Of a stretch of DNA of 64,000 bases, positions 13,283-22,369 are shown one piece after another (within the stretch, counting starts at the first letter, position 1; each line of letters opens with the position of its first letter). The notes under the pieces were generated by a model, which worked only from the letters and a program-made list of their open reading frames with translations, was not told where the DNA came from and did not search any database. Source of the stretch: Notamacropus eugenii (Eukaryota > Chordata > Mammalia > Diprotodontia > Macropodidae); contig NC_092876.1 of NCBI RefSeq assembly GCF_028372415.1, forward strand, positions 64,322,885 through 64,386,884, written 5' to 3'. A program made the translations under genes and the position numbers.

Positions 13283-13473
13283 CAAGGGTGGGGAACCTGC
13301 GGCCTCAAGGCCTGCAGGTCCTCGGGCGTGGCCTTTTGATTGAGTCCAAGTTTTACAGAACAAATCCTTTTATTAAGGGGATTTGCTCTGTGAAGTTTGG
13401 ATTCAGTCAAAGGACCGCACTTGAGGACCTAAAGGGCCACATGTGACCTCAAGTCCAAAGATTCCTCACTCCC
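13283..13473. mobile_element. hAT-like palindromic DNA element (MITE)
   Basis: Almost the whole element is an imperfect palindrome. It opens AAGGGTGGGGAACCTGCGGCC and closes with the complement of a related sequence (TGTGACCTCAAGTCC...TCCTCACTCCC). The centre has AACAAATCCTTTTATTAAGG against its inverse. Same family as 4449-4581. Flanking duplications are not clear. The TIR style resembles Charlie-type hAT elements. Confidence 0.7.
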
Positions 13474-13699
13474 GGTAGAGTCTCCTTTCTGCAAGAGCCA
13501 AGAACCATACTGATCGGGAGCCAATAGATCAGACAGAAAAAGCAGCAGTGAGAGAGTGATGTTGACAGGGACACACTGGTCCACCTTCAGGCATGAGCTT
13601 GGACATCACCAGGGACTGCAGAAGTATAATGGACGACAGTGGCACCTTGCCCTGTAAGCTGTGGTTTGGGTTTAACAATCTCTTTACAAAGCTCTCCAA

Positions 13700-13746
13700 T
13701 ATACAGACACATATATGTATGTATGTATATATGTATATGTATTGTA
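13700..13746. repeat. microsatellite (GTAT)n
   Basis: ATGTATGTATGTATATATG-type run. Confidence 0.9.
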
Positions 13747-13759
13747 TCTGTGTGTATAT

Positions 13760-14351
13760 ATGAGACACATTTTTAGATTCAATCTACATTATTAACATTT
13801 TTTAATCTTAAATCTAGATAATCACCAAAAATAAATAAAACTCTAATTTGCAGTGTTTTCTAATTTCTGACATGTAAATGATCACACTGGAAAATTTAAC
13901 AATCAGCTCTTGGGAGCTAGTACTAGCCAGTTGTGTGGGACCTTGGTTATTGATATTTGATGAGACTCCTCAGCTTTACTGCAATTCTGTGAGAGGTCAG
14001 TATTGTCATTCTGTGAATTTGACTTTTGTGATACTGGTCTTCCAGGTTATTGGTGGCCATCCAGCAGAGCTGAGGCAGCTTGAGCTTCCCCCTCTTCTGT
14101 CCTTCTACTCCATAACAACGAGCTGCAGTATATTGTGAGACAGAACTCTGGGACAGACACAGGCAGTTTGAGTGAACTGTTGCATGTGGATTGAGCCTTT
14201 GGGTACAGCTGTGACTAAGAATAGAGGAAGTATCTGTCTGTAGTTACAGCTGAGAGCACCTTAGACCTCAACAAAATCTCCTTGTGCAACAGCTACTTTT
14301 AGCTCTTTTGGGGGCTGCTTTTATCTGAGGGTCAGAGAATAATTTTTTAAA
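13760..14351. other. unassigned stretch
   Basis: No recognised gene or repeat. An 86-codon open frame (13878-14138) has no motif I recognise. Confidence 0.35.
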
Positions 14352-14363
14352 AAGCAATTTCTT

Positions 14364-15098
14364 GGGGCAGCTAGGTGGTGCAGTGGATAGAACACTGGTC
14401 CTGGAGTCAGGAAGACTTGAGTTCAAATCTGCTCGGCCTAATTGCCGTGGGCTACCCAAGCCTGCTTACCTTTCGCAGGTCTTCGGTGATCAGCCAGATA
14501 AACGTATTGATAGAAGAGACTTTCCAGAGTCAAACAAGGCGGTAGGCGTTATTCAGGGTCTTAGTTACATGTCCATATGCAGGGTGAGTTCTTTCCCAGG
14601 AGAGAGGAACCCTCCTCCTCCCAAGGAGCAAGGATCATACAGCAAGAGGACGGGAGCAGAAGAGGGGAGGGACCCTCTTCCCTCCAAGGACCCTGCAGCA
14701 AGAAGGGCCCCCTCAGGCTTTCCTGTCCCTACTTAAACTCTCCCAGCCGCATAGTTTGCACGTGAATACCATGTGTGCGCGTACTCTCAGCCCCTAGCTA
14801 ATTAACACCAGGTGTGCTCAGACCATGGACCAATCTCAAGGGTGGGATGCTCTCCCCAGAAAGTTTCCACTGAGAACAGGTGAAAAAACAAGATAGCTCG
14901 TGTTTCACTCCTCAATTCCCAGCTGTTCCATGGGGGGCCTCGTGAGACCTCTGAGGTTTAGAAGCCTTCACTTGTACCTGCCCGAAACCATTCACATGAA
15001 AACTGAGCTTACACCCCAACACAAATCCATAACCTCAGACACTTGATACTTACCAGATGTGTGATCGTGGGAAGTCACTTGACCCCGATTGCCACAAA
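14364..15098 (+). mobile_element. tRNA-derived SINE interrupted by a solo LTR
   Basis: GGGGCAGCTAGGTGGTGCAG head at 14364 and GAGTTCAAAT at 14419-14428. The SINE resumes after the LTR at 15028 (CCTCAGACACTTGATAC, GGAAGTCACTTGACCCC). Flanks AAGCAATTTCTT (14352-14363) and AAGCAGTTGCTT (15099-15110) form a 12-bp duplication with two mismatches. Confidence 0.9.
14430..15021 (-). mobile_element. Solo LTR fossil of an endogenous retrovirus (class II-like)
   Basis: A 592-bp insertion in the SINE, bounded by TG...CA ends and a perfect 6-bp duplication CAAATC (14424-14429 and 15022-15027). Read on the minus strand it begins TGTTGGGGTG, which resembles betaretrovirus-type LTR starts, and 6-bp duplications fit that class; orientation and class are inference. 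No internal genes remain, so it is a recombined relic. The identical duplications suggest it is younger than most repeats here. Confidence 0.8.
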
Positions 15099-15110
15099 AA
15101 GCAGTTGCTT

Positions 15111-16110
15111 AGAAAAGGCGGGAGTAAAATTCAGTATGTTTAAAAAAAAGAAGGGATGGTAATCATGATCTCAGACAAAGTTAAAGTTAAAACAGGTTTA
15201 ATCAAAAGTGAAAAATAGAGAAACTACACTATTTGTCAGCAATGTTGTTTTAGACCATTTAAAATACCTAGACAGTATAAAATACCTGAGCATATATCTA
15301 TCTAAACAGACACAGGAACCATATGAAAATAAAAATTAAATACTTTTTATACAAATAAACTCAGATCTAAATAATTGAAGCAATATTTATAGTTCATGGG
15401 TAGGTAAAGCCAATGTAATTTTTTAAATGACAATTTTACTAACTAATCTATTCAATGTCATTCCGATTACTAAAACTTTATTTTACTGTTAGAAAAATAA
15501 CAAAGTTCATTTAGAAGGACAACAGGTAAAGAACTTCAAAGAAATCGGGGGAAAAAGATATAATGGAATTAGATTCAACAGTATCAAACCTTAAACTATA
15601 TTATGAGGTGAAAGCATTGTTGAAGTGTAAAAAGAATAATTTTGATTATTTTTTTGATAAGATGTGATTGGGTTGGAGTATTGCTGTGGTACAGGAAATG
15701 ATGAGCTGGTTGATTTAGAAAAACATGGTAAGACTTGGTATTTTGAAGGAAGATGCTAACTGCCTTCAGAGAAACAGATGACAGGAAGAAATAAGCAAAG
15801 TATGGTCTTACATATGTCTACGAATACATATGTGTATGTTTATAGATATCTGTGTTTATGAATATGTATTCATGTTTAGTTGTAGACTTCTTTAGAGGGA
15901 AGGGAGGGGAAAAATGAAGTAAAAAATACATAACAGAGAACAAAAGAAAACTAACAAGGAAGAAAAGAAAAGCCGGGCAGCTTTGAAAACAATGTAGTTT
16001 TTATTATATAGATTTTCTTAAGATGGGTTTTATATTGAATCTTCTCATGGTCTGCTGGCAATATTTTTTGTTTTCTCATTTTGTATTTAAGTTTAAAATA
16101 AAAAAAGAGC
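15111..16110 (+). mobile_element. Internally deleted L1, second copy (ORF2 pieces and 3' UTR)
   Basis: Begins in the endonuclease part of ORF2 (GGAGTAAAATTCAGTATG, then ATGATCTCAGACAAAG). It passes the same junction as the first copy (ACCATTTAAAATACCTAGAC) into ORF2 C-terminal sequence (AACAGACACAGGAACCATAT, GATCTAAATAATTGAAGC). It ends in the 3' UTR with an A-rich tail at 16085-16110. 5' truncated and full of stops. Confidence 0.65.
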
Positions 16111-16550
16111 AGGATGATTTCAGAAAAACCTGGGAAGACATATATGAATTGGTACAAATTGAAATGAGCAAAACCAGGAGAACATTGTATATCACAACGG
16201 CAATTCTATAACTGTGATCGATCAAATGTGAAAGACTTAGCTAGTCGAACCAATACAACAACCATTAATGACTCATGATGCAAAACACTATCTGAGAGAG
16301 AACTGATGAACTCTGAGTATAGATTGAAGTATGTATGTTTTCTCATCTTTTACATTTTTCTTGCCTTTTTTCTTTTTTGAATCATGGCTAATATATAGAT
16401 GTATTTTGCATTATTTCACACTTATAATTGATATTATATGGCTTATCTTGTCAGTGGGCAGAGAAGGGACTGGAGGGAGAGATAGAATTTGAACTCAAAA
16501 TTTAAAAATAATAGATGTTAAATTAAATTATATATATGTTTTACATGACT
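16111..16550 (+). mobile_element. L1 3' end
   Basis: Carries GAAATGAGCAAAACCAGGAGA, ACATTGTATATCACAAC, and a tail region GGGAGAGATAGAATTTGAAC followed by AT-rich sequence. The same L1 3' end occurs at 42246-42640 and, reversed, at 50865-51540 and 60295-60905. Confidence 0.7.
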
Positions 16551-16827
16551 TCATTTTATTCAGTTTGGATGTAATCTCTTCCAGAGTTAAATGTACTTCA
16601 GCTTGTAGATGAAATGAAAATGTAGAAAGGTCCACTTCATCATGTTGCTGACGTATTAGTGGGCATCTCTTTCCTTTTTCACCAGGCATCAACAGTAGGA
16701 AAGTCTTATACTGAAAAGTAACCTAAGGCCAGACAGTGATCTTTACAATGATCCTTGAGGTACAATTGTAGCAAGTTACTGTAATTTGAGCTTAAAAAAA
16801 CATTAGACCAAGAAGAATTCTCTCAAA

Positions 16828-17645
16828 TGGGTTTAAATGCTTTTTATTTTAGACAACCCACATGACATATTTTTAAAAACAATGCCTCCACTCCAAATAA
16901 ATCAAGGTAAAAAAATAAATGAATGAAACTTAAGATGACATCAGTCCAAGTCCTGATGTGGTGTAGATGACAGAAAGCAGCAACCAGTTATGATGACAGG
17001 TGCTTCAAAGTAATCAGCTGAATTTGTTAACATGTCTCCATTTCTAAACCATTTGTAAAGAAAAGTATATATGGAGCCACAACATCCTCACATAAGTCCA
17101 AGAGAGCCACCATTCCCTCTGGATTCATGTTTTCACCTAGGAAGAACTGATAGTTTTTAAAAATTGTCAAGGATGCATTCGATCTGTTCTGCAGCTCCCG
17201 TCATAGAAGGTTTTACTCTATCTGGCTTGTGTTCTTCAAGTCTGCCTTTGATTTAATGTAGTCTCTGATGTACTTCTTGTAGGATTCTTGTGTGAAACTG
17301 GTTTCTTGCAGAGGATGGTTTATTACTATGTCAACTCCAGTGATCACAGTGACATCTGTTCTTTACCCTCAGGACCTTCGGCAGAGACATTTCCACTAAT
17401 GAGGGAATCATTAATGGTACCCCCTGTCCTACTGACCATCTTCCCCTTCACCTCCAACACAGCCGGTTCCCGATCTCCCGGATCTCGTAAATGTCGGTGA
17501 ACAGCTCCTCACTGCTGATGAGGTCCCGGTAGAGGATCGCGGCGGCGGAAGGAGGGAGGCAGCGGCGGCGCTAGCGCTTGGGTGGAGGGGCCCGGCTCTT
17601 GGGGTGGGAGTGGGGGTGGGGAGGTGGGAGGAACCGGCGGAAAAG
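16828..17645 (-). pseudogene. TPT1: TPT1 (TCTP) processed pseudogene, near full-length
   Basis: The minus strand is a retrocopy of the TPT1 mRNA for translationally controlled tumour protein. The 5' end (17645 downward) reads CTTTTCCGCC, like the 5'TOP start of ribosome-linked mRNAs. The start-codon slot (17538-17540) reads GCG instead of ATG, followed by ILYRDLIS. Further blocks are [55 protein letters not shown]-like, [20 protein letters not shown] and NGLEMETC with its stop at 17027-17029. The CDS-equivalent is 514 bp against the parent's 172 codons plus stop, with a few small frame changes. The 3' UTR keeps AATAAA (complement at 16843-16848). No A tail at the 3' side; instead T16 lies just beyond the 5' end. 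Not functional as protein. Confidence 0.92.
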
Positions 17646-18430
17646 CTACTTTTTTTTTTTTTTTAAAGCAATTGCTTATGTGAAGTCTCAGGGTTGGAGT
17701 GGTCCATTGCAGTGTGGGAATCTCTGTTGGGAAACTCATCTTCCCTCCACCTCTCCAAAAAAAAAAAATCACCTTGTGATGCACCCTTGTGTGTCCATTT
17801 TGTACTACTCTGGCTAGGCATTGATGATCACTCCTACAAAACACCAGAATCAAAGCTCGAAACCATGTTATCTAGGCCTAGTTTGTAGAAAACACCTCTT
17901 TCTCAGTCCCCATATGTCTACATTCTACAGCTAAGTCAGAGAAATTGGCACTCCACCCAGGTCTCCAGTCCCAGTGGGAAGACGAGCTTGAAGATGAATC
18001 CTTTCCCACCTCTAACAACGGATGAATAGCAAGTAGCCAGGCCAAATCAACTTCACCTAAGAAGGAAGGAATATCCTTTCCTGGTAACCATCAGCGTAAG
18101 AATGATTTGCTCTCCTGATGCAATCTGTGTATCAATGAGAATTCCATTGGGAGTACAAAAATGAGACTGTGTCTAAGGACACAGTCCCCTTCTCCCTCCC
18201 ATCCCCACGAGGCTTAAGGAGGAAGCATTTGTTTCCATCTACAGAAAATTACTTGGCACATTAATTAATCCAGTATTAATGGTAAAGAGATGACTTGTAT
18301 TTAAAAGACAACTTTTACCCCCCCCCAAAGGTAAGATTGTCTATGGAGGCATGGCAAGGTTGGGAGATGTGTGCTGGAGGACTCCTCCCATCCTGGAGGT
18401 TCTTGAAGTCCTGTTGTAATAATAAAATAC
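17646..18430. other. unassigned stretch
   Basis: Starts with a T-rich run (17650-17664) and holds an A run at 17758-17769. No gene or repeat family recognised. Confidence 0.35.
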
Positions 18431-18656
18431 TCTGCTGGGTGGCACAGTGGGTAGAGATCAGGAATTCAAATCCAGCCTCAGACATTAACTAGCTGTATGA
18501 CCCTGGGCAAGCCACTTAACTTTGTTTGCCTCAGATTCCTCATCTGTAAAATAAGTTGGAAAAGGAAAAGGCAAACCACTCCAGCATCTTCACCAAGAAA
18601 ACCCCAAATAGGGAAACAAAGAGTTGGGACATGACTGAAAAAAACAACTTAGTACA
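18431..18656 (+). mobile_element. tRNA-derived SINE with perfect 15-bp target-site duplication
   Basis: CTGGGTGGCACAGTGGGTAG head, GAATTCAAATCCAGCC box, ACCCTGGGCAAGCCACTTA, then the 3' part (AAAATAAGTTGGAAAAGG, GAAAACCCCAAATAGGG). Flanked by identical GTAATAATAAAATAC at 18416-18430 and 18657-18671. Confidence 0.95.
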
Positions 18657-18671
18657 GTAATAATAAAATAC

Positions 18672-20025
18672 ACAGGTATGGGTATAGTAAGGTAAGGGTA
18701 GATGAGGTTACTGAGTTTGCAACAAATTCAGCATGTATAGCATATGCTCTCTTGCTTTCTTGGAGAAATTCTGTTTGGCCAGTGGGGAAATTCCACCAGG
18801 GAATCTACCCTCCTATTTACCTCCATGAGACAGGGCCTTTCACAAGGACCTAATAATGTTATTCTGCAAGGGCAGGTTGAACTATGTCAACAAAGGTAAA
18901 TTGCAATGTTTGAAAAGACCAGTTAACTAATGCTATGGTCTCTGAGAAAGCTATAAAAACACAGCTCCCAGTGGCTTGATGGAACTGATCAGCCAGCGAT
19001 CTCTGGGGGTCTATGCTGGTGGGGAGAAGACCCTCCCTCCCCCTCCAACTTCCCACTGTGGGATATCTGGCCTTGAACCTCCAGAGATACTGAGCAAGGT
19101 GCTTCTGGGGTGTGAGCCACCCTGGGCAAGGATTCTTCAGCTGACTAGCCCGAGAACAAGAAAGATAACAGATCGACCACCAGTGTGAATATTAGCATTC
19201 AACTTACATTGTTGCCTCTAGCAAGCTGTATCTCTTGTAAAATCCTCTTTTTGTCAATAACTTCTCAATACAATTAGGTTCTGATTAATGTAAATAATTA
19301 GGGTAAGTGATGAATCCTGTCTAGTGGCATTATTCAAATTCACACTGCATATTTCTATTGGGCTGGAAACCAATGACTGTATTTTATGCAATTATAACCT
19401 CAAATGGGACAAATTCAGAAAAAACACAACCATGCCAAAGGATTGTTTTCATGCTGATGCAAACTTCATAGGCTATATAGGGTTGTTTCCCTGTCCTGCT
19501 TCTATCCCTTCTTCCCCATCTCCGCCCACTCACTTTTTGGGACTGCTAGCTTATCAGTACCCTGTTACAATTATCCTTTCCATGTTGGGAATTTCCCCAT
19601 TCATGGTTTTGATATATCACAGGCCAGCATAAGAAATTAAATGAGAATTTTTTTGGAAGTTTTGCGGAAGCCACAGATGACACACAAAGGCCAGCCGGTG
19701 ACACAGAAAAAATTTAGAAACTCAGAAATGTATAAAATATATGTATAGTATTGTATAATATCAATATATTTTATCATTTAATACAATAATATTTCAAACT
19801 TCTTCTCTGGTACAAAGGAAAGGTCAAAAAATTTTTATATGGATTTTTCAGATTGTGAGGGCACTGTACCCCCAACTCTGCAATGTGGAATGGATAACTG
19901 TATTTTAGGAATGGGGATAGTCACTGGACCTGTGATTTCACTGGAACTTCAGGTGAGGAAACTCTCTTTATCAATTCAGGTTAGCCCTTCTCTGAAACTT
20001 CGAGCCTAATAGCATTACTTAGAGC
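18672..20025. other. unassigned stretch downstream of CNR2
   Basis: No exon of FUCA1, the expected downstream neighbour, is visible. A TATA-like CTATAAAAAC lies near 18950, followed by a T-rich AATAC-type segment near 19240-19270, weakly LTR-like. AT-rich sequence occupies 19720-19800. Part may be CNR2 3' UTR, but I could not place a canonical AATAAA on the minus strand. Confidence 0.35.
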
Positions 20026-20150
20026 TCTGTTAAGTGACTAACCGAAAGTCACACAGCCAGTAGGTGTCAGAGGCCAGATGTGAACCCAGGGGTCTTCCTG
20101 ACTTTGAGATGAGCCTCTATATCAATTATAGCACATTGCCTTTGTATCTT
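20026..20150 (-). mobile_element. MIR-like SINE fragment
   Basis: Reversed SINE boxes GTTAAGTGACTAACCGAAAGTCACACAG and TGTGAACCCAGG. It sits 140 bp beyond the CNR2 stop, possibly within the 3' UTR. Confidence 0.65.
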
Positions 20151-20289
20151 TATATTTAAAAAATGTTTTTTTTAGTGTTAATAATAAGTGCTTTTTGAGA
20201 AGGTAGGAATGCTTACTTATTACTTTTGATACCAGAAACCTAAATAGGAGTTAATGAACCAAGGCAACAGGGAAGCCAGGATCAGGGGC

Positions 20290-21327
20290 TCAGGTGACTT
20301 TTGTCTCCCCCTCTGTCTCCGTGACTGAAGACTTCTGAGTATCCTCTGTCCCCTCTGTTCCGACGCCTCTGAGCATATTTTTCCAACGAGTCAGACAGTT
20401 CCTGGCAGAGGAACGGATCTCCCTACTTCGCAGGGCATAGATAACAGGGTTCACCATGGAATTGACCAGGCATAGCATGCAACAAAAAGCAAAGACCTTC
20501 TTGATCTGTTTATTCATTGAGGCAGCCAAACTGTAGACCATGAGGGTCAGCACAGGCAACCAGCAGAGGACCAGCACCATCAGTACCACTCCCAGTGTCT
20601 TGGCCAATCTCACATCCAGCCGTATCCGAGACAGGCCTGTTAGCCGCCTCTGTTGGTACGCTACCAAATTGGTTGTGTGCTGGTAGGCCTTCCATAGGAC
20701 GAAGGTGTAGATGTAGATGATGGCAGCAAGTAGAATGACAATGAGCACAATCCAGCTCAGCAGGTAGTCATTGGAAATTAGGGGAAAGAGTTCAGAGCAG
20801 GGTCTGGGGCAACAGGTCCACCCCATGAGTGGCAGGTAGGAGACCACTATTGAGATGGTCCACATGGCTGCGAGCATGACCAGGGCCTTTCCACGGGTGA
20901 GCAGGGTCTTGTATTTGGCAGAATGGCACAAGCAGAGGTAGCGGTCGATGGAGGTCAGCAGCAGGCTGCCCACCGAGCCTGTGAAAGTCATGGTGACACC
21001 CCCGAGCTTCAGGAGGAAGGTGCTCCTTGATTCTTTCTGGTGGAAGACATGGAATTTTACAAAGCTGATGACAAAAACCAGACTGGCCAGGAAGTCGGCA
21101 CTTGCAAGGCTGCTGATGAACAGGTAAGAGGGTTTTCTGTGGAGCCTCGGGGAGGACAGAATCAGGAAGAGAACAATCACATTCTCCAAGATGCACAGGA
21201 TGCCCAGGAGGAAACAGAGCACGGCGATGGCTGTTTTCTGGGGAACATCCAGTACCATGTAGTCTTGCAAGACATTGAAATCCAAGTGTTCTTGGGAGGA
21301 ATTGGTAGAGTTCCAGCATGCATCCAT
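20290..21327 (-). CDS. CNR2: Cannabinoid receptor 2 (CB2), single coding exon
   Basis: Class A G-protein-coupled receptor for endocannabinoids (2-AG, anandamide), mainly on immune cells, coupling to Gi/o at the plasma membrane. The 345-residue product matches mammalian CB2 along its length. N-terminal NST and NSS glycosylation sites lie at residues 6-10. TM1 (~32-58) has N49; TM2 has SLASAD with D78; TM3 ends with D128-R129-Y130. ECL2 is MGWTCCPRPCSELFPL with the cysteines at 172, 173 and 177. TM6 carries CWLP (W256) and TM7 NPVIY (N293-Y297). A helix-8 and Ser/Thr-rich tail ends in TETEGETKVT. I chose the ATG at 21327 (MDACWN) because an acceptor, TTCCTTCTACAG, ends at 21350; the frame stays open upstream to 21426, but that is intron. 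No breaks. ICL2 is divergent (CLCHSAKYK where human has CLRYPPSYK), and the C-terminus is about 15 residues shorter than human. Confidence 0.97.
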   Translation of the reverse strand: MDACWNSTNSSQEHLDFNVLQDYMVLDVPQKTAIAVLCFLLGILCILENVIVLFLILSSPRLHRKPSYLFISSLASADFLASLVFVISFVKFHVFHQKESRSTFLLKLGGVTMTFTGSVGSLLLTSIDRYLCLCHSAKYKTLLTRGKALVMLAAMWTISIVVSYLPLMGWTCCPRPCSELFPLISNDYLLSWIVLIVILLAAIIYIYTFVLWKAYQHTTNLVAYQQRRLTGLSRIRLDVRLAKTLGVVLMVLVLCWLPVLTLMVYSLAASMNKQIKKVFAFCCMLCLVNSMVNPVIYALRSREIRSSARNCLTRWKNMLRGVGTEGTEDTQKSSVTETEGETKVT

Positions 21328-21365
21328 GATGGGCCTGGGTCTCTGACCTCTGTAGAAGGAATAGA
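21328..21365 (-). promoter_or_regulatory. CNR2: CNR2 coding-exon splice acceptor and 5' leader
   Basis: On the minus strand a pyrimidine-rich tract runs into TTCTACAG; the AG is at 21351-21350. The exon begins at 21349 with AGGTCAGAG, leaving 22 bases of leader before the ATG. Human CNR2 likewise has its whole CDS in one exon behind upstream leader exons. Confidence 0.8.
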
Positions 21366-21427
21366 CATGAGGAAAGAAACCATAAGATGCCCTACCATGC
21401 CCCAGGGACTTGGGAGACATGGCCAAA

Positions 21428-21825
21428 CCATTGGAAAGGGCAGCCCCCCAAACAGAGACAGCCTGGGGACAATTTGTCTTCTAGGTCCCAAGTCTCCCTA
21501 TTCCCCATCCTTTTCTTTATCTGGTGATGATTTCCCAAGTTCTAGATTCCTAGGTCCCCAATGTTCTTCCTTGTTCTTCTCTATCACTACAGGCCCTTAG
21601 TGCCTTTAACCCAGGTATAAATGACTGATCCTCAAAGTGGATTGTGATTCAGACACTTGTAATTGTTCATCTAGGCTTTCAGCAGAGACCTAAAGCCCTA
21701 CTCCTATAGCACAGTCCTTTGGATGGATACTATAAACCTTTACAATCCTCTATCATGTTTTGTTACTAGCCCTACAGCATTCAAAGGTGGATCAGGAAAT
21801 GAGATAGAGAAACCATGACTCTAGG
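21428..21825. other. CNR2 upstream intron, nothing recognised
   Basis: Single-copy-looking sequence just 5' of the coding exon. A long plus-strand open frame across 21040-21600 is antisense shadow. Confidence 0.5.
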
Positions 21826-21829
21826 GGCC

Positions 21830-22290
21830 CAGTCCCAAGAGCATAGATAGCAAGAAGGGACCTCTAGAATGAAGAATGTCAGAACTGGAACACACCTAGA
21901 ACAGAGAATGTAACAGCTGGGAGGGGGCTTAGAACATAGAATGACAGAACTAGAAGAGACCTGAAACATAGGTCTAAGCTGGAATGAGAGTAGAACAGAG
22001 AATGTAAGAGTTGGGAGTACCCTTAGGCCACAGCATGTCAGAACTGGGAGGGAGCTTAGAACCCAGCATGTCAGAACTGGGAGGGACCTTAGTACACAGA
22101 ATGTCAGAGCTAGGAGGGGTCTTAGAACACAGGATGTCAGAGCTGGGAGGACTCTTAGAACACAGAATGTCAGAGCTGGGAGGGCCCTTAGAACCCAGGA
22201 TGTCAGAGCTGGGAGGGCCCTTAGAACCCAGGATGTCAGAGCTGGGAGGACCCTTAGAACACAGAATGTGAAGGCTGGAAGGGTAGTCTT
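21830..22290 (+). repeat. 33-bp minisatellite array
   Basis: About 13 head-to-tail units, the last seven (22025-22270) well conserved. The unit is near CACAGAATGTCAGAGCTGGG then AGGGCCCTTAGAA, 33 bp long, so it encodes an 11-residue periodic open frame (MSELGGPLEPR-like) with no stop. Related units recur at 25280, 35600, 46030, 47270, 47822 and 59610. The array touches the 3' end of the minus-strand CR1/L3 element at 22370. Confidence 0.9.
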
Positions 22291-22369
22291 TGCAGAAGAG
22301 TTAATGGAATTGTAAAGGGCCTCAAAACTACGTTGTACGAGGATCAGTTGAACAATTCAGGGTCATAAC

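Noticed and set aside
14362-14736. 124-codon plus-strand frame
   Set aside because: It runs from a SINE head into the solo LTR; a chance fusion of repeats.
21328-21426. 33-residue N-terminal extension of CNR2
   Set aside because: A splice acceptor ends at 21350 and the MDACWN start matches the family; the extension is intron read-through.
21040-21600. 186-codon plus-strand frame opposite CNR2
   Set aside because: Antisense shadow of the CNR2 coding exon with no independent support.
22011-22271. 86-codon plus-strand frame with an 11-residue repeat
   Set aside because: It is the 33-bp minisatellite read in frame; no start context, splice sites or related protein.
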